A stretch of 64,000 nucleotides of DNA from Brevibacillus formosus. Lineage in GTDB: Bacteria > Bacillota > Bacilli > Brevibacillales > Brevibacillaceae. The stretch's first letter is position 1. Each line of letters opens with the position of its first letter. The notes under the pieces are model-generated. The model was not told where the DNA came from. It saw only the letters and a program-made list of their open reading frames with translations, and ran no database searches. Of the stretch, positions 20,848-29,353 are shown one piece after another. Where the stretch lies: NCBI RefSeq assembly GCF_003013405.1, contig NZ_PXZL01000009.1, positions 1-64,000 on the forward strand. Direction: 5' to 3'. A program made the translations under genes and the position numbers.

Positions 20848-22647
20848 ATGTTCATCCAGAATTTGATGCGGGAACTACTTCAACTGCTGTCGTTTATGAA
20901 ATCGAAAAAGCGAGCGTATATTTTGGGGCTCGTGGGTGACGGAATCGGTCAAGCTGCTGTATTGGTATCCTTGCCTTTTGTGTTCAAGGACTTGACGGAT
21001 TTTGCGAACACAAAAGACCCTGCTTTATTAACCAGAGCGATTATCACAATGGCTGTGATGTTCCTCTTGCTGAGTATCCTGTCTCCATTTTTTAGTTACA
21101 TCTATCGTCGATGCGTTCGTGAGCTAATTGTCAACATTCGGCTTCAAGTCTATCAACGATTAAGCAAGCTGCCTTTCGATTACTATGAGCAGCACCATTC
21201 GGGAGATACGATGTCGAGACTGGGCAACGATGTGGTCCTCATGGAAAACGCGTACGCAGAGCAATTGAAAACATTGAGTATTATCCTGCTGTCGCTGATC
21301 GGCTCGATCTTAGGTATGTTTGCTATGGATTGGAAAATTGCCGTTGTCCTATTGCTCGTAAGCGCATTGACTCTGTATGTGAATACGCTGTTTGCCAAGT
21401 CAGTACGGCGCATTGGAGATCGAATGCAGCAGCAGATGGGGATTGGGACAGAAAGATTGAACGATTTTTTGTCCGGGTTGCCCATCATCAAAATGTTTCA
21501 TTTACATAACGTTGTGACCGCACGTTACACGGAAGCAAACGAAGAAGTAGCTTCGTCTGCTATCAAGCAAGGGCATAAACAAGGATTATTGGAAGGAACC
21601 AATTTTTTCATCCAATTTGTAAGCTTCGGGGGAATGCTTGTTTTTGGAATCATGATGGTTTCCAAACAAATAATCGGGTTGGGCGTGCTGGTCGCTCTCG
21701 TTCAACAACAGATGCTTGTGACACTGGCATTTCTCCAGCTTGGCCAAGTCATCACAGCGTTGCAGAGCTCGCTTGCAGGCGCTTCTCGGGTCGTCGATTT
21801 TCTGAAGGAACCTCTCGAACCAGAAGAGTATCAGAAGAGCTCCGACAAACACCAGCATTGCGAAAGCATGCTGAAGCTGGAGCAGGTCGTTTTCGGATAC
21901 AACGATGCTACAAATGTGCTGGATGGTGTTTCGTTGCGAGTCGAGCAAGGTCAAATGGCTGGGCTAGTCGGAACGAGTGGAAGTGGAAAAAGCACCGTCA
22001 TGAAGCTTCTGCTGGGGTATTACCCACCTGTGAGCGGCTCTCTCTATTTACTGGGCAAGCCCATGGGAGCTTATTCTCTCGCAGAAATAAGAAGCTTGAT
22101 CTCGTACGTGCCTCAGGATGCCTTTTTGTTCGAAGGAACCATCGAAGACAATATTCGTTACGGCTGCTTGGATGCTTCGGAAGAGGATGTCATCAAGGCA
22201 AGCAAAGCGGCGTATGCGCATGATTTTATTATGGAACTGTCAGATGGCTACCAGACAAAAACAGGAGAGCGCGGTGCCAAGCTATCTGGCGGACAGCGTC
22301 AGCGAATTGCCATTGCCAGAGCTATCCTGAAAAATGCACCGATCCTTCTATTGGATGAAGCAACCTCCGCTCTGGATGCTGAATCGGAATATTGGGTGCA
22401 GCAAGCATTAGCTGCTCTCATGAAAGATAAAACAGTACTCGTTATCGCTCATCGCCTGTCGACAGTGGAGGATGCCGATGTGATTTACGTGATGGATCAA
22501 GGAAAGGTCATCGAGCAAGGGGCCCATGTCGAGTTAATGCAGTACAACGGCACGTATGCCAACTTGTATGAAGTGCAGCAGCGAAAGGATCGAGCAGAAC
22601 AAGTCAGTAGTCTTGAATTGACAGAAAGAAGAGTGAGTGCTACATGA
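20848..22647 (+). CDS. tycE: ABC transporter TycE (membrane domain fused to ATPase)
   Basis: Second half-size ABC exporter, 599 residues, paralogous to TycD and predicted to be its dimer partner in the cytoplasmic membrane. The membrane domain covers about residues 20-310. The ATPase domain has Walker A GTSGSGKST near residue 375, signature LSGGQRQR and Walker B LLDEATSALD, which keeps the catalytic Glu as in TycD. A G-rich Shine-Dalgarno run overlaps the end of tycD. The stop TGA overlaps the ATG of the next gene by four bases, indicating translational coupling. Confidence 0.92.
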   Translation: MFIQNLMRELLQLLSFMKSKKRAYILGLVGDGIGQAAVLVSLPFVFKDLTDFANTKDPALLTRAIITMAVMFLLLSILSPFFSYIYRRCVRELIVNIRLQVYQRLSKLPFDYYEQHHSGDTMSRLGNDVVLMENAYAEQLKTLSIILLSLIGSILGMFAMDWKIAVVLLLVSALTLYVNTLFAKSVRRIGDRMQQQMGIGTERLNDFLSGLPIIKMFHLHNVVTARYTEANEEVASSAIKQGHKQGLLEGTNFFIQFVSFGGMLVFGIMMVSKQIIGLGVLVALVQQQMLVTLAFLQLGQVITALQSSLAGASRVVDFLKEPLEPEEYQKSSDKHQHCESMLKLEQVVFGYNDATNVLDGVSLRVEQGQMAGLVGTSGSGKSTVMKLLLGYYPPVSGSLYLLGKPMGAYSLAEIRSLISYVPQDAFLFEGTIEDNIRYGCLDASEEDVIKASKAAYAHDFIMELSDGYQTKTGERGAKLSGGQRQRIAIARAILKNAPILLLDEATSALDAESEYWVQQALAALMKDKTVLVIAHRLSTVEDADVIYVMDQGKVIEQGAHVELMQYNGTYANLYEVQQRKDRAEQVSSLELTERRVSAT

Positions 22648-23351
22648 TTGCCATTTACGCTTTGAAATGTCCTGCTGTCATGGAGAAAGAGTTGTTCAAC
22701 CAATTTTTGCAAGCACTACCCGAAGAAAAACGGGAACGGGTCAACCGTTTCAGAAATCCCGCTGATTCCTATCGGGCGTTGCTCGCTGACGTGCTCGTAC
22801 GCTCTCTCATTTGTGAAGCCTACGAGATTTCCAATGACGAAATCGAGTATGACTACAATGCATACGGAAAACCTTTTTTGAAATCATTTCCCAACTTCTG
22901 CTTTAACGTCTCGCATTCCGGAGAATGGGTGGTCTGCGCCACGAATGATTCGCAGGTGGGGATTGATGTGGAGCAAATATGTCCAATTGATTTGGATATT
23001 GCCACTCATTATTTTGCACCAGCCGAAGTAGAAGATCTCTTGGCAAAACATCCGGATGAACAGGTTTCCTATTTCTACGACCTTTGGACTTTGAAGGAGA
23101 GTTATATAAAAGCGAGAGGCATGGGGCTGTCTATCCCGTTACAATCATTCGCCATTCGAAAAAACCTAGACCAATCGATTACGATATCGCAAAATGATTC
23201 GCGCGATGCTTGGTCATTTCATCAGTATGAGATCGATCCAGGCTACAAATTGTCAGTATGCGCGACTACCAATCAGTTTGCTGCTCAAGTAGTCATGAAG
23301 GATTTACAAGATGTACATCAGGCCATTTTTCATAGAAAGATGTCGAGGTAA
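22644..23351 (+). CDS. Sfp-type 4'-phosphopantetheinyl transferase
   Basis: Enzyme of 235 residues that moves the phosphopantetheine arm of CoA onto the conserved serine of NRPS carrier domains, activating TycA to TycC. Family motifs are clear: FNVSHSGEWV, the magnesium-binding VGIDVE, and WTLKESYIKARGMGL. The size matches Sfp and Gsp. Its start overlaps the tycE stop (ATGA), so it belongs to the tyc transcription unit. I recall the originally described operon as tycA to tycF with tycF as the thioesterase, and I am not certain that a PPTase was reported at this place. Confidence 0.9.
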   Translation: MIAIYALKCPAVMEKELFNQFLQALPEEKRERVNRFRNPADSYRALLADVLVRSLICEAYEISNDEIEYDYNAYGKPFLKSFPNFCFNVSHSGEWVVCATNDSQVGIDVEQICPIDLDIATHYFAPAEVEDLLAKHPDEQVSYFYDLWTLKESYIKARGMGLSIPLQSFAIRKNLDQSITISQNDSRDAWSFHQYEIDPGYKLSVCATTNQFAAQVVMKDLQDVHQAIFHRKMSR

Positions 23352-23381
23352 TCACGTAATGAGGAAAGGGCGGGGAAAGAG

Positions 23382-24110
23382 ATGAAATTGTTCTGCTTTC
23401 CGTACGCAGGTGGGCTTCCCAGCATCTATTACGGTTGGAAGCGGGTACTGTCGCCAGCGTTATTGGAAATTGATCCATTCGAGGTGCGGCCTTCATTACA
23501 GAACGATAGCATGGTTCTTTCCACTTCGTTTTATGAGGTCTTGGAGGATGTATACAAACGGATCACGCCAGAGCTGGGGGAAGAACCTTTTGCTTTTTTT
23601 GGCCACAGCATGGGCGGATTAATCGCGTTTGAACTGACGCGAAAGCTGTTGCAGAATGGAAAGCCACTGCCCCAGCACGTGTTCCTGTCTGCATCCCGCG
23701 TGCCACATGCCTATCACAAAATGGTGAAAACATACAACCTGCCGCATAACGAGTTCATCAATTCGCTACGTACACTTGGGGGTACTCCCAATGAAGTTTT
23801 GGATAATCACGAGCTCTTGGAGCTATTTTTGCCTACGATTCGCGCTGATTTCCAGGCTGTGCAGACATACGAAATGAATAACGAGCTTCCCAAACAAATC
23901 CCTGTCAACATGACGGTTTTGTTTGGGAAAGAAGATTCTATTGAAATCCAAGATATTGTGGCGTGGCGAGACTATTGCGGGCGAGAATGCAAATTTTACC
24001 CCATGCCTGGTGGGCATTTCTTTATTCATCAGCAAATGAATACGATCCTAGTGATCATTCAAGACACATTGAAGATAGAACAGGCGGTTGCAATCCGTAC
24101 GCAATTCTAG
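23382..24110 (+). CDS. tycF: Type II thioesterase TycF
   Basis: Stand-alone editing thioesterase of 242 residues that removes wrong acyl groups from carrier domains. It begins with FCFPYAGG, has the nucleophile motif GHSMGG with Ser76, and a C-terminal GGHFF segment carrying the catalytic His, as in GrsT and SrfA-TE. The start ATG is preceded by GAGGAAAGGGCGGGG. It sits 30 bases after the PPTase gene on the same strand. There is no terminator before the next gene. Confidence 0.92.
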   Translation: MKLFCFPYAGGLPSIYYGWKRVLSPALLEIDPFEVRPSLQNDSMVLSTSFYEVLEDVYKRITPELGEEPFAFFGHSMGGLIAFELTRKLLQNGKPLPQHVFLSASRVPHAYHKMVKTYNLPHNEFINSLRTLGGTPNEVLDNHELLELFLPTIRADFQAVQTYEMNNELPKQIPVNMTVLFGKEDSIEIQDIVAWRDYCGRECKFYPMPGGHFFIHQQMNTILVIIQDTLKIEQAVAIRTQF

Positions 24111-24161
24111 CGATTGTGTACGGCAACAATAAATCCTAAGGTGAAGGTTGGTGTTCTTTTT

Positions 24162-25745
24162 ATGAATCAGAAAGCACTATCTCGTTTGCTGGCGGCTGTT
24201 ACATTATCAACGGCGCTAGTCTACCCGCAAGCAGCAAGCGCCGCAGCTCCAGCTCCGGTTTTGCATGACGACAATCCAAGTGGTCATTTTGGTGACTGGT
24301 ACACAGGTGCAGTTCCTCCCAACGCATCCGACGACAAGCCCGTGATCCTGTTTGTCCAAGGTCTGCACTCCACCTACAATACCTGGTATACAACAGACGG
24401 ATTTTATGATGCAGCCTATAACGCCGGGTATCGTACCGCCTTTGTACAGTTGAAGGACGCGGATGGCACTGGTGGCAACATGTGGACAAACGGAGCCAAG
24501 CTCGCCGAAGTCATCAAAAAGGTCGCAAATTATTATGGTGTTTCCAAAATCAATATTATTGCACATTCCAAAGGTGGCATCGATACGCAGACAGCACTCG
24601 TCCACTATGGCGCGCATCCGTATGTCAACGTTGTTCACCAGCTTTCTACACCAAACAAAGGTTCAGAATTGGCTGACATGGCTTACAGCAATTGGGCGGG
24701 ATGGCTCGCTGACATTCTTGGCAAAAAAGACGATGCCGTGTATTCCCTGCAAACATCATATATGGCCAACTTCCGCGCGCAGACTGACAACCGAAGCGAA
24801 AATAGTTCTACAAAGACATACATGGCAGCCGGAACAGGGGATGATGGCTGGTTTAGTGCTACCTGGTTTGCTCATGCGGTTCTTCCTGGTGAAGATGATG
24901 GAGCCGTTTCCGTTGAGTCTGCCTTCGGTTTGCCTTATGGGATCAAGAGCTTTACAAAAGACATTTCCCACGGTCAAATAGCGAAAGCCTCGCAAACATG
25001 GGATCTGGTCCAGCCTAAATTGCAAAAGTCCTCGATTCGCGAACGTGCAAATAAAGTAAGCAAAGAAAAATTAAAAGAAGCCACTGTGGAAGAGAGCTCC
25101 GTCATTCTCCGAGGCGGCGAAGTGGAAGACAACGCCTCCGAAACATTTTTCCTGGAGAGCGGAATCGATAAACTGAGTCTTGACACGATGACCTCGTCAG
25201 AAGACACCATTGTGACCTTGATCAGTCCGTCCGGCAAAGAGTATGAGGCGGATATTAGTAAACAAAGCGAATCAGACGATGAACCCGAGATATTCAAAGA
25301 TGCGGTTCATCACTTCATTGAAGTAGAGGAGCCTGAAGCAGGAGAATGGACACTTGAAGTAGAGGGCTCTGACGACGCCTTTTTCATGGTTGGTTCGGTG
25401 GATGGCGGAGAAGAAGCGAAAGTAAAAGCGAGCAAAAAGGTATTCAAGAAAGGCGACAAAGCGAAGATTTCCGTCGACCTGGGCAAAAACGAAATTGATC
25501 AATCGTTACTGGAAAAAGCAAACCTGACTCGTTCAATGAACGGCGAAAAAGCGAGCGTCCTTGATGAAGTGAAGTTTGCCGTAAAAGAAGATGAGCTAAC
25601 TGGCAATTTTACCGTGCCGACGAAGCCAGGTGTTTATAATCTCTCCTTTGACGTAACTGGCATCAATGAGAATGGCGAACCATTTACACGCTCTATTAAT
25701 TACAACTTTGCGGTAACAAATAGTGATGGAGAATTAGAAAAATAA
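24162..25745 (+). CDS. Secreted alpha/beta-hydrolase lipase or esterase with C-terminal beta-rich domain
   Basis: Predicted extracellular lipase of 527 residues. The first 28 residues are a signal peptide (positive start, hydrophobic run, AxA cleavage near ASA-AAP). The hydrolase domain has the oxyanion segment VQGLHS, nucleophile motif AHSKGG with Ser136, a likely acid in GEDDGAVS, and a likely catalytic His in ISHGQ. After about residue 285 comes an acidic region likely to form one or two beta-sandwich modules. I chose ATG at 24162 (AAGGTGAAGG upstream); an in-frame GTG at 24141 is an alternative. It lies 51 bases after tycF with no terminator between, so readthrough from the tyc operon is likely. 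The substrate is unknown. Confidence 0.8.
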   Translation: MNQKALSRLLAAVTLSTALVYPQAASAAAPAPVLHDDNPSGHFGDWYTGAVPPNASDDKPVILFVQGLHSTYNTWYTTDGFYDAAYNAGYRTAFVQLKDADGTGGNMWTNGAKLAEVIKKVANYYGVSKINIIAHSKGGIDTQTALVHYGAHPYVNVVHQLSTPNKGSELADMAYSNWAGWLADILGKKDDAVYSLQTSYMANFRAQTDNRSENSSTKTYMAAGTGDDGWFSATWFAHAVLPGEDDGAVSVESAFGLPYGIKSFTKDISHGQIAKASQTWDLVQPKLQKSSIRERANKVSKEKLKEATVEESSVILRGGEVEDNASETFFLESGIDKLSLDTMTSSEDTIVTLISPSGKEYEADISKQSESDDEPEIFKDAVHHFIEVEEPEAGEWTLEVEGSDDAFFMVGSVDGGEEAKVKASKKVFKKGDKAKISVDLGKNEIDQSLLEKANLTRSMNGEKASVLDEVKFAVKEDELTGNFTVPTKPGVYNLSFDVTGINENGEPFTRSINYNFAVTNSDGELEK

Positions 25746-25759
25746 GAGCAAACCATTTC

Positions 25760-25786
25760 ACGGCCCTGAAAAAGGGTCGTTTTTTT
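25760..25786 (+). terminator. Rho-independent terminator after the lipase gene
   Basis: Arms ACGGCCCT and AGGGTCGT (one G-U pair) flank a GAAAA loop and are followed by seven T. It is the first clear terminator after tycC and probably ends the tyc-lipase transcription unit. Confidence 0.85.
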
Positions 25787-25856
25787 CTGCATACAACTGC
25801 ATCTCATAGACACGGTATTCATTCTAATGAGCTTTCAAGGTACTATGAGATTAAGA

Positions 25857-25871
25857 CTCATGTAGCATGAG
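25857..25871. promoter_or_regulatory. Inverted repeat upstream of the response regulator gene
   Basis: CTCATG and CATGAG are separated by TAG, 75 bases before the response regulator start. It may be an operator. The rest of 25787-25945 shows nothing else recognisable except the Shine-Dalgarno site AAAAAAGGTGAG. Confidence 0.35.
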
Positions 25872-25945
25872 AAGATACTAGTCAGTAGGAGCATATCAAA
25901 TCAAATCACGATTCAGCCATATTCACAAAGAAAAAAGGTGAGACC

Positions 25946-26635
25946 ATGGATAAAAAGATACATGTACTAGTTGTGGAAGATGACAGCGATATCAATAAAC
26001 TATTGTGTACGGTTGTCACGAAGAGCGGGTACATTGCCCAAGCAGCCTATTCGGGAACAGAAGCGAATCTCTACTTGGACAGACAGGAATGGGATCTCGT
26101 ACTACTTGATCTGATGCTTCCGGGACTCACCGGTGAACAATTACTGGAGAAGATCAATGAGGTGTTTCGGACGCCAGTTATTATTATCTCAGCCAAAGAT
26201 GAGCAACAGACGAAAATAGCAACACTTCGTACTGGAGCAGATGATTTTATTACAAAGCCGTTTGATATTGAGGAGGTGTCTGCACGCATCGATTCCCATA
26301 TGCGAAGATACATGCGATTCTCAAATCCGACTCCAAGTAATCGATTAACGTACAAGGAGCTGGAGCTGGATAAGGAAACCAAATTCGTGACGATTAACGG
26401 TTCCGAAGTAACTTTGACAGCAAGAGAATTTGCTATTTTAGAGCTGTTCATGTCGTATCCGAAAAAAGTGTTTTCGAAGGCGAATGTTTTTGAAAGTATC
26501 TGGAACGAGGAGTTTATGGGGGATGACAATACAGTGGGTGTACATATCAGCAATTTAAGAAGCAAGCTGGCAAAAGCCAATCCCAAACAAGAATATATAG
26601 AAACGCTATGGGGGATGGGCTATCGACTTCGATAA
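25946..26635 (+). CDS. OmpR-family response regulator
   Basis: DNA-binding response regulator of 229 residues. The receiver domain has the acidic pair D12-D13, the phosphorylated Asp55 in LLDLMLPG, and the switch lysine in FITKPF. The C-terminal winged helix ends in the usual TLWGMGYRLR. It leads a same-strand set with an ABC ATPase, a permease, a histidine kinase and a serine hydrolase. This layout is typical of Firmicute peptide-antibiotic sensing and resistance loci. Target sites are probably the phased repeat at 26645. Confidence 0.88.
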   Translation: MDKKIHVLVVEDDSDINKLLCTVVTKSGYIAQAAYSGTEANLYLDRQEWDLVLLDLMLPGLTGEQLLEKINEVFRTPVIIISAKDEQQTKIATLRTGADDFITKPFDIEEVSARIDSHMRRYMRFSNPTPSNRLTYKELELDKETKFVTINGSEVTLTAREFAILELFMSYPKKVFSKANVFESIWNEEFMGDDNTVGVHISNLRSKLAKANPKQEYIETLWGMGYRLR

Positions 26636-26644
26636 CGGAACCAA

Positions 26645-26660
26645 CTTAATGTTTTCTTAA
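26645..26660 (+). promoter_or_regulatory. 11-bp phased direct repeat CTTAA, candidate response-regulator site
   Basis: CTTAA occurs at 26645-26649 and again at 26656-26660, exactly one helical turn apart, between the response regulator and the ABC ATPase genes. OmpR-family dimers bind direct repeats with this period. A weak promoter candidate follows (TTGGGA near 26669 and GATAAT near 26694, spacing about 19). Confidence 0.5.
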
Positions 26661-26733
26661 GATTCTCTTTGGGATCTCTTATGGCGAGCATTTGATAATG
26701 AAGGTATCGCCAAAGGGAGGAGGTGTTCGGCAA

Positions 26734-27657
26734 ATGGCTGAGCTAGTTCTTAGAACAAACGATTTAACCAAAGCTTATAAAGGCAACATCGCTCTTGACA
26801 AAGTAACGCTTTCGATTAAACGGGGATCGATCTACGGGTTTATCGGACAAAATGGCGCAGGGAAATCTACGTTGATTCGGATTGTGAACGGGCTTGTGTC
26901 CCCTTCGTCCGGTTCCGTTGAGTTGTTTGGAGCAAATAGTGAACGGGAGCTTGTCCTTGCTAGAAAACGTATTGGTTCGATAATCGAAAGTCCTGCGTTA
27001 TTTCCTCATATGACCGCATGGGAGAATCTCGAAGTACATCGCATACAAAAAGGAATACCGGGGCGCAAATGCATAGAGAATACACTGGAGCTAGTTGGAT
27101 TACAGGAAGCTGGCAAGAAAAAATCCATGCATTTCTCCGTGGGAATGAAGCAACGTCTTGGAATCGCTATCGCTTTACTTGGCGATCCTGAATTTTTAAT
27201 TTTGGATGAACCTACTACAGGACTTGACCCGACGGGAGTCATAAAATTGAGAGAGCTCCTGAAAAGATTGCATTCGGAGAACCAAACGACGATCTTGATC
27301 TCAACGCATATCCTCAGTGAGTTGCATTTGCTTGCCACTCATTATGGAATCATCCATAAGGGAAAGCTGCTGGAACAATTGACGGCAAATGAACTGCATG
27401 AAAAGTGTAAGCAGTACTTGCACATAAAAGTAAATGATACAAGTAAGGCCGCTACGATTATTGATCAGGAACTGCATACCAGCAATTTTGAAGTGATGCC
27501 AGACGGTGTGATCAGGCTGTATCAATCCGTTCATGATCCCGGTATGGTTTCTTCGATCCTTTTCAAAGCGGGACTCACAATTGAACAGTTCATGCCGATG
27601 GGTGAAGATTTGGAGAGCTATTTCGCTAACCGGATTCAAGGAGAACGCTATGTATAA
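26734..27657 (+). CDS. BcrA-type ABC transporter ATP-binding protein
   Basis: ATPase of 307 residues pairing with the following permease, probably to remove or resist a peptide antibiotic. Motifs are Walker A GQNGAGKST near residue 40, the variant signature FSVGMKQRLG and Walker B FLILDEPTTGLD. The signature form and the C-terminal extension are typical of bacitracin and lantibiotic immunity ATPases (BcrA, SpaF type). ATG 26734 is preceded by GGGAGGAGGTG and preferred over an upstream in-frame ATG at 26692. Its end overlaps the permease start by eight bases. Confidence 0.88.
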   Translation: MAELVLRTNDLTKAYKGNIALDKVTLSIKRGSIYGFIGQNGAGKSTLIRIVNGLVSPSSGSVELFGANSERELVLARKRIGSIIESPALFPHMTAWENLEVHRIQKGIPGRKCIENTLELVGLQEAGKKKSMHFSVGMKQRLGIAIALLGDPEFLILDEPTTGLDPTGVIKLRELLKRLHSENQTTILISTHILSELHLLATHYGIIHKGKLLEQLTANELHEKCKQYLHIKVNDTSKAATIIDQELHTSNFEVMPDGVIRLYQSVHDPGMVSSILFKAGLTIEQFMPMGEDLESYFANRIQGERYV

Positions 27658-28411
27658 TCTCATCAAATCCGAATGGTATAAGCTACGGAAGGACCGTTCC
27701 TTCAGGACACTAGCGATGATCATAGTAGCACTATCGATCTTTTGGCCGCTTTACTGGCATTTCGATAATCTGCTGGATGGTGATCCTCTATTTACAGGGT
27801 TAGAATCCTTCCAGCGAGCTATTTCCGGCAACACATTCATTATCAAGGTGTCCTTGTGTATCCTGGCAGGCTTCTTTATATCTAGCGAGTATTCAACCGG
27901 GGTCATGAAGAACATGGCAACGAGCGGGAATAGCAGAATGAAAATTTTTACGGCAAAACTGTTTGTGTACTCTTGGGGTGTAATCCTTCTTTCCCTACTG
28001 TTTCCTGTTTTCAATATGGTTATCAGCACCTTGTTGTCTGGATTTGGGGCGATGGATGACCAAGCAGTAGCGTTGCTAGTCTTGAGAACAATGCTAGGTA
28101 CCATACTGTATTCAGCGTCATTTGCCTCGGTCGCTGCATTGTTTGCCATTATCTTCACGAACAGCGGTAAAACGATTTCTGCCTCGATCATCTTCTTTTT
28201 GACCATCGATGTCATTTTTACAAACATAGGTGAATTTATCCCTGTCTTTGAAACTGTTTATGAGAATAGCGTGTTTTCATTGGTGGAGGATATTGGGGGT
28301 ATTTCGCCAAGCAACACAGAATTATGGCGCTTGACGGTGGTTCCGATCCTCACATTTGTTGGCTGTGGACTTGCCGGCTGCTGGGTTTACAGGAAAAAAG
28401 AAATTAAGTAG
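27650..28411 (+). CDS. ABC transporter permease, lantibiotic-immunity type
   Basis: Integral membrane protein of 253 residues with about six predicted membrane helices, first at residues 18-35 after the cytosolic start IKSEWYKLRKDRSF. That opening is characteristic of BcrB/SpaE-like ABC-2 permeases. The start ATG lies inside the end of the ATPase gene, eight bases overlapping, with AAGGAG upstream. An earlier in-frame start at 27533 would sit deep within the ATPase gene and is rejected. Confidence 0.82.
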   Translation: MYNLIKSEWYKLRKDRSFRTLAMIIVALSIFWPLYWHFDNLLDGDPLFTGLESFQRAISGNTFIIKVSLCILAGFFISSEYSTGVMKNMATSGNSRMKIFTAKLFVYSWGVILLSLLFPVFNMVISTLLSGFGAMDDQAVALLVLRTMLGTILYSASFASVAALFAIIFTNSGKTISASIIFFLTIDVIFTNIGEFIPVFETVYENSVFSLVEDIGGISPSNTELWRLTVVPILTFVGCGLAGCWVYRKKEIK

Positions 28412-28440
28412 GTAGGAAGAAGGAAGGCGGAAGGATCGAG

Positions 28441-29352
28441 ATGCTATTTGTGGTGTTTGCAGCATGTACTATAGCAGCTGCTGCTATGATCCGCTTGTAT
28501 GGTCTGAAACGAGAAATAAAGCGAATAACCCATCAGCTGGAGTCATATACGAAGGGATCAACCGAGAAAAAGATCGATATTGCCTTGTTTGATCAGGATT
28601 TAGAGACATTGACCGAGGAAATCAACAAGTTGCTTACACTTATTGTGGAGGCAAACGCATTGCGTAGAAGGACTGAAAACGAGCTCAAGCAAGGGATTGC
28701 GAATATCTCACATGATTTGCGCACCCCGCTCACATCCATTCTGGGTTATATCCAGCTTATGGAGTCGGAAGGTGTAACCGAGGCGGAGAAGATGGAGTAC
28801 TTGATTATCGCCAAGAACCGAACGAAGCGTCTGCAAAAGTTGTTACATGACTTTTTCGATCTATCGGTTATCGATCATGCTGACTTTGAACTGAAACTGG
28901 AAAAGGTGGATATGAACACGCTCATTTCGGAGGTCTTACTGGGATTTTATGATCGGTTCAACGAAAGCAGCTTGGAACCAATGATTCAATTGCCGAATGA
29001 GAAAATCTTGCTCTACGCAGATGAATCGGCTATCAAGCGTGTTGTGGAAAATCTATTGGCAAATGCAGCTACTCACGCTGTTGGCCCAGTTAGGATTCGC
29101 CTTGAGAAGCAGGAATTGAAGGTTGTTTTTTCTGTAAGTAATCATGCCCGCCATTTGAATCAGCAAGATGTGGCAAAGCTCTTCGATCGTTTTTATACGT
29201 CTGATCCGACGAGATCGGGTAAGGGCACAGGCCTGGGTCTGTCCATAGCCAAGAGTCTAATGCTCAAAATGAATGGGGAGCTGACAGCAGAGCTACAAGG
29301 AGAATCACTCATTATGAAATGTGAATGGCAGCTTTATGAAGGAAGGGAATAA
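28441..29352 (+). CDS. Sensor histidine kinase with minimal N-terminal membrane anchor
   Basis: Kinase of 303 residues. A single N-terminal membrane helix (about residues 1-18) is followed by a short linker, the phosphoacceptor box NISHDLRTPLTSILGY, the N box ENLLANAATHA and the G box GKGTGLGLSIA. The very short sensor region suggests an intramembrane-sensing kinase that depends on the ABC transporter or on a ligand at the membrane, as known for bacitracin and lantibiotic systems. It partners with the response regulator at 25946. Its stop is one base before the start of the next gene. Confidence 0.88.
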   Translation: MLFVVFAACTIAAAAMIRLYGLKREIKRITHQLESYTKGSTEKKIDIALFDQDLETLTEEINKLLTLIVEANALRRRTENELKQGIANISHDLRTPLTSILGYIQLMESEGVTEAEKMEYLIIAKNRTKRLQKLLHDFFDLSVIDHADFELKLEKVDMNTLISEVLLGFYDRFNESSLEPMIQLPNEKILLYADESAIKRVVENLLANAATHAVGPVRIRLEKQELKVVFSVSNHARHLNQQDVAKLFDRFYTSDPTRSGKGTGLGLSIAKSLMLKMNGELTAELQGESLIMKCEWQLYEGRE

Positions 29353-29353
29353 C

